The position numbers and the translations under genes were made by a program. A stretch of DNA of 39,517 nucleotides. Source: Caryophanales bacterium UBA5026 (lineage in GTDB: Bacteria; Bacillota_I; Bacilli_A; RF39; UBA660). The notes under the pieces are model-generated. The model was not told where the DNA came from. It was given only the letters and a program-made list of their open reading frames with translations, and did no database searches. The DNA lies in assembly GCA_002416285.1 (NCBI GenBank), contig DICM01000018.1:1-39517 (forward strand), read 5' to 3'. Numbering within the stretch: the stretch's first letter is position 1; the number at the start of each line of letters is the position of its first letter. Below are positions 1 through 6,495 of the stretch, piece by piece.

Positions 1-213
1 GCAAACAGATATAATGGAACCGCATGGACGGGTACAGACCGAGGAGGATGGAGTGCAGAGCATAGTTACCTACCGTATGCCTCTTCTCCGTGGTTCGGTC
101 GCGGTGCCGATTTCAATTACACGTCGATTGCTGGGCTTGGTGGGTTCAGTGGCACGTATGGTGGAGTCAGCAGCGGCGGTTCGTTCCGTCCGGTCGTGTC
201 CTCTCTTCAATAA
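1..213 (+). CDS. DGR target protein, C-terminal 70 residues (5' end outside window)
   Basis: This is the open frame from base 1 to the TAA at 211-213, and the gene begins upstream of the window. The fragment contains a PWFGRGADF stretch and ends in SFRPVVSSLQ. The PWF-x-RG and SFR-V pattern is common at the C-terminus of DGR targets with a C-type-lectin/FGE-like fold, so a variable ligand-binding surface is likely. From codon 27 onward the coding sequence is the VR, and nine codons differ from the TR, all of them AAY (Asn) codons in the template. The observed changes are Asn to Ser, Gly, Asp or Tyr, and the framework residues (Trp, Phe, Arg, Gly, Pro) are unchanged. GC content is clearly higher than in the genes downstream. 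Whether the protein is phage, prophage or cell-surface encoded cannot be told, because the N-terminus is missing. An overlapping ATG-started frame at 14-244 is a shadow. Confidence 0.85.
   Translation, partial: ANRYNGTAWTGTDRGGWSAEHSYLPYASSPWFGRGADFNYTSIAGLGGFSGTYGGVSSGGSFRPVVSSLQ
79..207 (+). repeat. DGR variable repeat (VR)
   Basis: This 129-bp segment aligns without gaps to 429-557 at a fixed offset of 350. There are 15 mismatches, at VR positions 85, 86, 97, 98, 109, 118, 151, 152, 157, 170, 175, 176, 178, 179 and 192. At each one the TR has A and the VR has G, T or C. None of the 102 non-adenine template positions differs. The last 15 bases (193-207) contain no A in the TR and are identical in both copies. 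They are the natural candidate for the initiation-of-mutagenic-homing sequence. The repeat stops three bases before the target's stop codon. Confidence 0.95.
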
Positions 214-229
214 TTTCGAAGAAATTATT
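209..229 (+). other. Hairpin immediately 3' of VR
   Basis: This is a perfect 9-bp stem (209-217 with 221-229) with a GAA loop, and the stem spans the target stop codon. It begins two bases after the VR ends. DGRs such as that of phage BPP-1 need a short hairpin/cruciform just downstream of the VR for efficient retargeting, and this one is in the expected place. It lacks a T-run, so it is not an ordinary terminator. The role is inferred from position. Confidence 0.7.
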
Positions 230-232
230 CTT

Positions 233-392
233 GTGAGCTTTTAGCTCGCTCTTGGTTCGTAAGAACCTTTAAGGGCTTTGCCCTTATCCTAGTACATAAG
301 AAAAAAATTATGTAGGATAAAAATAATGAGTAAAGAAAAAATAATGTGTATGATTAGTGCTTCAACAGATGTCTTTAGTCATCTGCTGAAGC
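233..392 (+). other. Chain of five further stem-loops between VR and TR
   Basis: The stems seen by eye are as follows. (1) 233-239 with 243-249, 7 bp including one G-T, loop TTT. (2) 254-258 with 263-267, 5 bp, GTAA (GNRA-type) loop. (3) 271-276 with 280-285, 6 bp perfect, loop TTT. (4) 284-290 plus 294-299 with 308-320, 13 bp with a 3-nt bulge. (5) 359-371 with 380-392, 13 bp with one mismatch. None has a clear U-tract. They could form the 5' leader of the TR RNA, cruciform sites for target-DNA nicking, or an insulating RNA structure. No open reading frame is present here. Confidence 0.6.
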
Positions 393-428
393 GAATAACA
401 TAGGGATAAAGTCATAAAAAGAGATTTA

Positions 429-557
429 GCCTCTAATCCGTGGTTCAATCGCGGTGCCAATTTCAATAACACGTCGATTGCTGGGCTTGGTGGGTTCAGT
501 AACACGAATGGTGGAGTCAACAGCAACAATTCGTTCCGTCCAGTCGTGTCCTCTCTT
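429..557 (+). repeat. DGR template repeat (TR)
   Basis: This is the invariant donor copy of the VR. Read in the target frame it has ten AAY codons, at 435, 447, 459, 465, 468, 501, 507, 519, 525 and 528, placed among A-poor framework codons. That is the usual design of a DGR template, because mutating both A's of AAY cannot give a stop codon. Nine of these ten codons are altered in the VR. The segment contains 27 adenines, of which 15 have been changed. It lies 5' of all three DGR protein genes and is not itself part of a convincing open frame. Confidence 0.95.
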
Positions 558-735
558 GGAGCTCTGAATCACAGGCTATATTTAGAATTAATTATAATGT
601 TGTATCAATTGATTAATCATAGCCTTGTATATCAAAGGGACTTTATTCCTTTCTAATTTCCTGACAATTAGATAAACACATAAATAATTAAATTTTAGTA
701 AGTAGTAAAATGACCAACACTAGAATTTGTATTTT

Positions 736-778
736 AAAATAGCAGTACCAATTTTTTTGGTCTGCTATTTTATTTTTA
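736..778 (+). terminator. Intrinsic terminator between TR and DGR protein genes
   Basis: The arms 736-751 and 757-771 pair as a 15-bp stem with a single bulged T at 746, and the loop is made of T's. The T-rich tail runs to 778. Because it separates the TR from the protein genes, it may set template RNA abundance apart from that of the mRNA, or act as a partial terminator. Confidence 0.8.
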
Positions 779-802
779 TATTTGAAAGGAGTAAAAAGGA
801 AG

Positions 803-1156
803 TTGAAAAAGTTGTATGATATTTATTTAGAAAAAAAGACCAATAATTCGGAAAAAATATTTTTATTCAAAAATGGAAATTTTTATCTAGCATTAGGACG
901 AGATGCGGATATAATGAATAAAGAATTAGGTCTTAGATTAACTAACTTTTCAAAGGAGACAAATAAATGTGGGTTTCCAGTATCTGAATTTGAAAAGTAT
1001 ATAAAATTTATTCGCTTGTTAGGGTATGATTATGAAATAATTTTAAGTGAAATTGATCAAATTATTGATGATATTAAAAGCATTGATATCAACCATCTCG
1101 ATAATCAAATTGCAATTGATAAAATAATTTTTTATAAAAAATTATTATCACATTAA
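803..1156 (+). CDS. MutS domain I-like DGR accessory protein
   Basis: This small protein of about 118 residues resembles the N-terminal mismatch-recognition domain of MutS and nothing else of MutS. The match runs from FKNGNFY (residues 22-28) through a DA-x(5)-ELGLRLT segment and KCGFPVSEFEKYI (55-67) to LLGYDYEII (72-80). These align with the GDFYE, LDI-LT, AGIPYHA-ENY and QGE-VAICEQ elements of MutS. The mismatch-stacking Phe is kept (F27), but the Glu of the F-x-E motif is Leu (L29). The start TTG at 803 is preferred because AAAGGAG lies at 785-791; an in-frame TTG at 782 would place that site inside the gene. It is followed by avd after 8 bp. From memory, MutS-like ORFs have been listed as rare DGR accessories. 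A role in recognising mismatched TR/VR heteroduplex is inference. Confidence 0.7.
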   Translation: MKKLYDIYLEKKTNNSEKIFLFKNGNFYLALGRDADIMNKELGLRLTNFSKETNKCGFPVSEFEKYIKFIRLLGYDYEIILSEIDQIIDDIKSIDINHLDNQIAIDKIIFYKKLLSH

Positions 1157-1164
1157 ATAGTTTT

Positions 1165-1557
1165 ATGCAGGAAAAGAAAATTGTTAAAAAAATAATATAT
1201 TATGATAGTAAATCAGATTTAGAAATTATTAAAAAGTATCAAGATTTAATAATATATGTTTATAATCTGTTGAAAAAATACCCGTCTATTGAACAATTTA
1301 ATTTGGTAAATGATACGAAAAGCACATTACTATCCGGCTTGAAATCGCTTGTATATGTAAAAAACACATATGGAAAGACCGATAAATTAAAACATCTAAT
1401 GGATGCGCAGGCTAAACTTTCTATTTTGATGATACTAGTGCGGATAGCGATAAAATCAAAATATATTACGAAACAAAATTATACAGCATGGAGTTATAAG
1501 ATTGCTGAGATAAATGATATGCTTCAAAAATGGATAAGATCATGTCAAAGACCTTAA
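1165..1557 (+). CDS. avd: DGR accessory variability determinant (Avd-type)
   Basis: This protein of about 130 residues has a predicted mostly helical body. The segments YPSIEQFNLVND (about 39-50), DAQAKLSILMILVRIA (about 79-94) and YKIAEINDMLQKWI (about 110-123) match the Avd/S23-like four-helix bundle. Avd forms a basic pentamer that binds the reverse transcriptase and template RNA and is needed for adenine mutagenesis. The sequence is Lys-rich, as expected. The gene overlaps the RT gene by 28 bp, which suggests translational coupling. The start codon has no strong ribosome binding site, so coupling to the gene upstream (8 bp away) is likely. The identification rests on pattern and position, since the family is divergent. 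Confidence 0.8.
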   Translation: MQEKKIVKKIIYYDSKSDLEIIKKYQDLIIYVYNLLKKYPSIEQFNLVNDTKSTLLSGLKSLVYVKNTYGKTDKLKHLMDAQAKLSILMILVRIAIKSKYITKQNYTAWSYKIAEINDMLQKWIRSCQRP

Positions 1558-2564
1558 GAAATAAATTTTTGGAATCTTTAACATTTGAAAAAATGTATGA
1601 TGCTTATGAAAGAGCAAAAATAGGTAAGACTAGTAAGAAGGAAGTGCTAGATTTTGAATATAATTTAGAAATAAATTTAGTTTCCTTAATTAATGAATTA
1701 AAAAATGAAAGGTATCAGCTCGGTAAATATAGGCAATTTAAAGTGTATGAACCAAAAGAACGAATAATTAAAGCCTTACCCTTCCGTGATAGAGTTATTC
1801 ATCAGTGGTATGTTTATGAATTCTTAATTCCATATATTGTCCCCAAATTTATTTATGATAGTTATGCATGTATTAAAGGAAAAGGAACTCATCGAGCAGT
1901 AGAACGATTAAAATATTTTATAGATGAAGCCAAAAAAATATGTGGAAATTTTTATATTGTGAAAATGGATATTAGTAAATTTTTTTATAATATTGATCCC
2001 AATGTATTATTTGAAATTATGAAAAAGTATATCAGTGATAAAAAATTACTGAATATTACCTCAACTCTTATTTTTGATGAAAAAAATGAAATTGGAATTC
2101 CAATTGGGAATTATACAAGTCAATATTTTGCTAATATTTATTTAAATGAATTAGACCAGTTTGTAAAACATCAATTAAAGATAAAATACTATTTACGATA
2201 TATGGATGATTTTATTTTATTAGTTCCAAGTAAGGAAATTGCCAGAGACTTATATCGTAAGATAGAGTTATTTGTAAATCAAACTCTTAACTTGAACTTG
2301 AATCCTAAAAGTCATATTTATCCATCTGCGATGGGTGTGGATTTTTGTGGTTATAAAGTTTACTATACGCATATACTTGTTAGAAATCGTAGTAAGCGAA
2401 ATATGCGTAAAAAAATAAAAAAATGGAATAACTTATATCGACTAGGAAAGTTAGATAGAAAGGAAGTAGAAATGTCATTAAACTCATGGAAATCTCACAT
2501 TAAACATGCCAATAGTTATAATTTATATAACAAATATATGCAAAAGATAAAGTTTAATAGATGA
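1530..2564 (+). CDS. DGR reverse transcriptase
   Basis: This group II-intron-like reverse transcriptase copies the TR RNA with errors at adenines. Motifs seen are FRDRVIHQW (RT2), a KMDISKFFYNID block with the first catalytic Asp (RT3), IPIGNYTSQYFANIYL (RT4) with S197-Q198, and YMDD at 224-227 (RT5). An HKxxxxP-like NPKSHIYPS segment and FCGYKVY follow. The (I/V)GxxxSQ form of motif 4 is a hallmark of DGR enzymes and is linked to their low adenine fidelity. There is no maturase, endonuclease or integrase domain, and about 344 residues is typical for DGR RTs. An internal ATG at 1542 is an alternative start. It closes the avd-RT operon and is followed by a terminator. Confidence 0.95.
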   Translation: MDKIMSKTLRNKFLESLTFEKMYDAYERAKIGKTSKKEVLDFEYNLEINLVSLINELKNERYQLGKYRQFKVYEPKERIIKALPFRDRVIHQWYVYEFLIPYIVPKFIYDSYACIKGKGTHRAVERLKYFIDEAKKICGNFYIVKMDISKFFYNIDPNVLFEIMKKYISDKKLLNITSTLIFDEKNEIGIPIGNYTSQYFANIYLNELDQFVKHQLKIKYYLRYMDDFILLVPSKEIARDLYRKIELFVNQTLNLNLNPKSHIYPSAMGVDFCGYKVYYTHILVRNRSKRNMRKKIKKWNNLYRLGKLDRKEVEMSLNSWKSHIKHANSYNLYNKYMQKIKFNR

Positions 2565-2675
2565 ATATTACTATCATAGAAAATATATTCTTTCTGCAAT
2601 TACTACTAAGCATAGTGTCAGGGAAAATGCTATACAATTTTGTTATAAATAATATTTTATAGTCATAAAGTACAT

Positions 2676-2704
2676 AAAACTTTGGATATCATTCCAAAGT
2701 TTTT
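2676..2704 (+). terminator. Intrinsic terminator of the DGR operon
   Basis: This is a 10-bp perfect stem (2676-2685 with 2694-2703) with an 8-nt loop, and its 3' arm ends in a T-run. It lies about 110 bp after the RT stop. The gap 2565-2675 shows no gene. Confidence 0.85.
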
Positions 2705-2747
2705 ATATATTTCTTTTTTCTGCACATAATTGGAATAGAAAAAAACA

Positions 2748-3122
2748 TTAACTTTTGCTAATGCTTTTTGTATTCATCATAGAGCAAGAAGGTTTAATTC
2801 CATTATTTTTTAAATAGTTTTCTCCCCATTCATACATTGTAATTAAAATTGGTTTTATACTCTTGCCAAACTCTGAAAGATTATACTCGACTTTTGGTGG
2901 TACAACAGGATATACCGTTCTAGTTATCAAGTTACTCTCTTCTAATTCACGTAATTGTTGTGTTAACATCTTTGCTGTTGCATTTGGAATTAATTTTTTC
3001 AATTCGCCGAAACGTAATGTCCCATCGAGTAGGTGCCATAATATTAAAGATTTATACTTTCCCCCGATTAAATTAATTGTCGCATCTACTGGACATGTAA
3101 TATTGTTTTGACATAGACTCAT
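2748..3122 (-). CDS. HxlR-family winged-helix transcriptional regulator
   Basis: This 124-residue protein has the HxlR signature: CPVDATINLIGGKYKSLILWHL near the N-terminus, then RFGELKKLIPNATAKMLTQQLRELE (recognition helix) and a YNLSEFGKSIKP wing. It likely binds DNA as a dimer. Cysteines at 4 and 10 sit where YodB/HypR/QsrR-type members carry redox- or electrophile-sensing Cys, so thiol or copper sensing is plausible. On the minus strand AGGAGG precedes two adjacent ATGs. The second gives better spacing and is chosen; the other start would end at 3125. It is divergent from copA, so it may control itself and the copper genes. HxlR regulators are not the usual copA repressors (CsoR, CopY), and no CsoR or CopY gene is present here. 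Confidence 0.85.
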   Translation of the reverse strand: MSLCQNNITCPVDATINLIGGKYKSLILWHLLDGTLRFGELKKLIPNATAKMLTQQLRELEESNLITRTVYPVVPPKVEYNLSEFGKSIKPILITMYEWGENYLKNNGIKPSCSMMNTKSISKS

Positions 3123-3135
3123 CATATTCCTCCTA

Positions 3136-3158
3136 ATAGTATCGTTTTTGATAGTATC
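3136..3158. promoter_or_regulatory. Candidate operator: ATAGTATC direct repeat in the hxlR-copA intergenic region
   Basis: ATAGTATC occurs at 3136-3143 and again at 3151-3158, a 15-bp step. The repeats lie just upstream of the regulator's ribosome binding site. An inverted TATC/GATA pair sits at 3140-3143 and 3150-3153. Winged-helix regulators often autoregulate through such sites. I cannot define the copA promoter with confidence in the rest of the 136-bp gap. Confidence 0.4.
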
Positions 3159-3258
3159 TTACTAAAATGTACGTACTTGTAATTTCGATAGCAATTGATA
3201 CAATTATAACAGTGAGAGACGCTTACGTCAATCACAATTAGTATAGAAAGGTGATAGT

Positions 3259-5532
3259 ATGAATAAGGAAACGCTTAATATAGAAGGCATGACTTGTGCA
3301 GCTTGTGCTACAAGAATTGAAAAAACTTTAAAGAAACTAGATGGTATGGAAAGTGCATCCGTTAATTTTGCAACAGAAAAAGCAACGATCAGTTATGATA
3401 AGAAAAAATTAGATCGAAATCAAATTGAAAAGAGTATTATTGCAATCGGTTATAAACTTGTAACGGAAGATTCTTCTAAAATTTATAATCACGATAGAGA
3501 GAAAAAGGATAAAGAAATAAAGATACTTTGGATTAAATTTATTATTTCAGCGATATTTGCAATACCTCTTTTGTATATTGCAATGGCACCTATGATCACT
3601 TTTATAACACTTCCTTTTCCATCCTTTATAGATCCTATGCATCATCAACTTAGATACGCATTAGTAGAATTGATCCTTGTAATTCCAGTTGTTCTAGTAG
3701 GATATAAATTTTACACAGTTGGCTATAAAACTCTATTCGCAAAAAGTCCTAATATGGATTCTCTAATAGCAATTGGGACGACTGCGGCCATCCTATATAG
3801 CATTTATAATACTATTTTAATAGCAAAAGGTGACTATGAACTCGTTCATGCCCTTTATTATGAGACGGCTGGTGTTATTATCGCATTGATTTTATTAGGA
3901 AAATTTTTAGAATCAGTGTCAAAAGGAAAGACGAGTGAAGCAATTAAAAAATTAATGGGTCTAGCACCACGTGTCGCATTGATTGAACGCGATGGAACTG
4001 AAAAAGAAATTCCAATTGAAGAGGTAGTCGTCGGAGATATTATCATTGTAAAACCTGGAGCAAAAATTCCTGTCGATGGGATTATTACAACGGGAAATAC
4101 AGCAATCGATGAATCTATGTTGACCGGAGAAAGTATGCCAATCGATAAAAAAACAGGTGATACTGTCTATGCCGCATCAATCAATACAACTGGAACAATA
4201 AAATTTGAAGCAACTAAAGTAGGAAATGAAACAGCACTTGCGCAAATCATTAAATTAGTTGAAGAGGCCCAAGGATCAAAAGCTCCAATTGCTAAAATGG
4301 CTGATATAGTATCAGGTTATTTTGTTCCTATTGTATGTATAATTGCGCTTGTAGCAGGATTACTATGGTTTATTGGAACGAAAGACTTAGAATTTTCTAT
4401 TAAAATATTTATATCTGTTTTAGTCATTGCTTGTCCTTGTGCTCTTGGTTTAGCAACCCCAACTGCAATCATGGTAGGCACTGGAAAAGGCGCCGAAAAT
4501 GGAATCTTAATTAAAGGTGGAGAAGCTTTAGAAATCGCTCATAAAATCAATACTATTGTTTTTGATAAAACAGGAACAATCACGGAAGGAAAACCAGAAG
4601 TGACTGATATTATAACATTTACTTCCATTGCAAAAGAGGAATTATTACAAATAACTGCATCAGCTCAAAAATATTCTGAACATCCACTTGGTCAAGCTAT
4701 AGTAAATGAAGCAATCAACCAAAATATTAGTTTTAGTACGGTAGAGAATTTTAATTCCTTGACAGGACGAGGAATTAAGGCAATTGTTGAAGATAAGAAA
4801 GTATTAGTTGGGAACTTGAAATTGATAAATGAGTTTCATATTCCAGTTGATCAGGAAAACTTTGAACTAGACCGTTTAGCTAGTGAGGGAAAAACTCCCA
4901 TGTATGTTGTTATAGATGGTATTTTATCTGGAATCATCGCTGTAGCAGACACAGTGAAAAAAAATAGTAAACATGCTATTGCAAAACTTCATCAGATGGG
5001 AATTGAAGTGGTAATGATAACTGGTGATAATAAAAAAACAGCAGAAGCAATCGCAAAACAAGTCCATCTTGACCGAGTTTTATCAGAAGTTTTACCACAA
5101 GATAAATCAGAAGAAGTTAAAAAATTACAACATGAGAATAAAAGGGTCGCTATGGTAGGGGATGGAATTAACGATGCTCCTGCGTTAGCTCAGGCTGATA
5201 TTGGAATTGCAATTGGAAATGGTACCGATGTTGCTATTGAATCCGCTGACATAGTCCTTATGAGAAGTGATTTAATGGATGTTCCAACAGCGATAGAACT
5301 CAGCAAAAAAACAATTATGAATATAAAAGAAAATCTTTTCTGGGCATTTGGATATAACGTTATTGGTATTCCAGTTGCGGCAGGCGTGTTATACTTATTT
5401 GGGGGACCATTATTAAATCCAATGATAGGGGCAGTAGCCATGAGTCTAAGTTCGGTATCAGTATTAACAAATGCTCTTAGGTTAAAAAGATTTAAAATTA
5501 AAAATGAAAGGATTAAAAATTATGAGAAATGA
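3259..5532 (+). CDS. copA: Copper-translocating P1B-type ATPase
   Basis: This 757-residue inner-membrane pump exports Cu(I) from the cytoplasm using ATP. It has one N-terminal HMA domain with GMTCAAC (C13, C16). The hydrophobic helices include the CPC motif at 392-394, which is the Cu(I) site. Also present are the phosphorylated DKTGT (D436), the SEHPLG His-Pro motif (H475) and GDGINDAP (from G634). The C-terminal membrane pair ends in MIGAVAMSLSSVSVLTNALRL, which carries the M-x-x-S-S motif of copper pumps. One HMA domain rather than two is a common variant. The start ATG has AAAGGTGAT upstream. The gene overlaps copZ by 11 bp, so the pump and its chaperone are translationally coupled. Confidence 0.95.
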   Translation: MNKETLNIEGMTCAACATRIEKTLKKLDGMESASVNFATEKATISYDKKKLDRNQIEKSIIAIGYKLVTEDSSKIYNHDREKKDKEIKILWIKFIISAIFAIPLLYIAMAPMITFITLPFPSFIDPMHHQLRYALVELILVIPVVLVGYKFYTVGYKTLFAKSPNMDSLIAIGTTAAILYSIYNTILIAKGDYELVHALYYETAGVIIALILLGKFLESVSKGKTSEAIKKLMGLAPRVALIERDGTEKEIPIEEVVVGDIIIVKPGAKIPVDGIITTGNTAIDESMLTGESMPIDKKTGDTVYAASINTTGTIKFEATKVGNETALAQIIKLVEEAQGSKAPIAKMADIVSGYFVPIVCIIALVAGLLWFIGTKDLEFSIKIFISVLVIACPCALGLATPTAIMVGTGKGAENGILIKGGEALEIAHKINTIVFDKTGTITEGKPEVTDIITFTSIAKEELLQITASAQKYSEHPLGQAIVNEAINQNISFSTVENFNSLTGRGIKAIVEDKKVLVGNLKLINEFHIPVDQENFELDRLASEGKTPMYVVIDGILSGIIAVADTVKKNSKHAIAKLHQMGIEVVMITGDNKKTAEAIAKQVHLDRVLSEVLPQDKSEEVKKLQHENKRVAMVGDGINDAPALAQADIGIAIGNGTDVAIESADIVLMRSDLMDVPTAIELSKKTIMNIKENLFWAFGYNVIGIPVAAGVLYLFGGPLLNPMIGAVAMSLSSVSVLTNALRLKRFKIKNERIKNYEK

Positions 5533-5725
5533 AATAATAAATGTAGAAGGAATGTCATGTGAACACTGTGTTAAAGCAATTACAGGTGCATTAACTCAAG
5601 TGGGTGTTGCAGACGTTCAAGTAAATCTTAATGAAAAGACCGTTTCTGTACAATTTGATGAAGAAATTGTAACACTTGAAACAATAAAGAATGCGATTGA
5701 AGATCAAGGATACGATATCGTTTAA
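5522..5725 (+). CDS. copZ: Copper chaperone CopZ
   Basis: This single-domain HMA protein of 67 residues has GMSCEHCVKAI near the N-terminus, whose two Cys bind Cu(I). It delivers copper to CopA, whose gene overlaps it by 11 bp. The ATG at 5522 gives the usual CopZ length. A longer in-frame start at 5504 lies within copA and adds residues not seen in the family. After the stop there is a weak GA-rich/T-rich stem and a TATAAT box (5772-5777), which may separate copA-copZ from the two-component genes. Confidence 0.93.
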   Translation: MRNEIINVEGMSCEHCVKAITGALTQVGVADVQVNLNEKTVSVQFDEEIVTLETIKNAIEDQGYDIV

Positions 5726-5796
5726 ATGAGAAAAAACCTATTAGTTTCTTTTTCTTTTGGGATTATTGTTATATAATTCAAAAAAGGAGTATTTAT

Positions 5797-6495
5797 ATGC
5801 AAAAGAAAAAAATATTAGTTGTCGATGATGAAAAACAGATAGTAGAGACCTTAAAAGCTTATCTTGAAAAAGATCAATTTGATGTTAATGTCGCATATGA
5901 TGGAGAAGAAGCATTAGAAGTTTTTCAAAAAGAAAGACCAGATTTTGTAGTATTAGACTTGATGCTTCCTAAAATAACAGGGGAGGAAGTCTGTCTTACG
6001 ATTCGTGAAAGTTCCAATGTTCCTATTATTATGCTCTCTGCCAAAATTAATGAAGACAGCAAATTAAATGGATTTGTTCTTGGAGCAGATGACTATGTTA
6101 CCAAACCTTTTAATCCTAAGGAAATTGTTGCTAGAATTCATTCTATATTAAAACGTGTAGAAGAGAAAACAGATAGTCTTATTTTTAATGATGATCTAAA
6201 GATTGATTTTGAAGGATATACCGTCTATAAAAAAGATGTCCCAGTTAACTTGACTGCTAGTGAGTTTAAAATTCTATCTATATTGGTTCAAAATCCTAGT
6301 CATACTTATTCTAGAGAAGAACTAATTACTCTCGCATTTCAAGATGTTTATACGGGTTTTGATCGCACAATTGATTCACACATAAAGAATTTACGTGCTA
6401 AGATAGAAGATGATGAGAATAAATATATTATAACGGTAAGAGGATTTGGATATAAGTTTGATAATAGAAAAGTAGGAATGAGAAATGAAGATTAA
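5797..6495 (+). CDS. OmpR-family response regulator
   Basis: This 232-residue protein has a receiver domain (about 1-118) with the acidic pair VVDDE, the phosphoacceptor in VVLDLMLP, the conserved Thr/Ser in IIMLSAK and the Lys in VTKPF. A winged-helix output domain follows (about 132-225) with LTASEFKILSILVQNP and TIDSHIKNLRAKIED. It is preceded by AAAAAGGAG, and its stop overlaps the sensor kinase start by 11 bp. The copper genes on both sides and the putative tandem site at 7907-7925 suggest it activates this locus. The signal is inferred from the kinase's Cys/Met-rich sensor domain. Confidence 0.93.
   Translation: MQKKKILVVDDEKQIVETLKAYLEKDQFDVNVAYDGEEALEVFQKERPDFVVLDLMLPKITGEEVCLTIRESSNVPIIMLSAKINEDSKLNGFVLGADDYVTKPFNPKEIVARIHSILKRVEEKTDSLIFNDDLKIDFEGYTVYKKDVPVNLTASEFKILSILVQNPSHTYSREELITLAFQDVYTGFDRTIDSHIKNLRAKIEDDENKYIITVRGFGYKFDNRKVGMRNED

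Larger units (their letters stand above)
429..778 (+). ncRNA. Probable TR-containing template RNA
   Basis: DGR template RNA extends past the TR into a structured 3' spacer bound by RT and Avd. Here 558-735 is non-coding. It contains an AGGCTAT/ATAGCCT pairing (573-579 with 619-625) and a small AAAGG/CCTTT hairpin (634-638 with 648-652). It is followed by a strong intrinsic terminator at 736-778, just before the first DGR protein gene. This suggests a discrete template RNA. The 5' end is not defined by a promoter I can identify and could lie in the stem-loop chain upstream. Confidence 0.5.

Noticed and set aside
14..244. ATG-started frame over the VR
   Set aside because: It is out of frame with the target protein. 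VR changes make sense only in the frame from base 1, where they hit AAY codons and the frame ends in the typical SFRPVV tail.
209..392. Stem-loops as ordinary terminators or a CRISPR array
   Set aside because: The stems differ in sequence, lack T-runs and are not regularly spaced, so neither reading fits. No CRISPR array was seen in the window.
1530..2564. RT as group II intron or retron enzyme
   Set aside because: No maturase or endonuclease domain and no intron ends or retron msr/msd are seen. The SQ motif and A-specific VR/TR pair fit a DGR.
3126..3258. CsoR or CopY operator ahead of copA
   Set aside because: No clear TACANNTGTA box or GC-rich CsoR palindrome is present; only the ATAGTATC repeat stands out.
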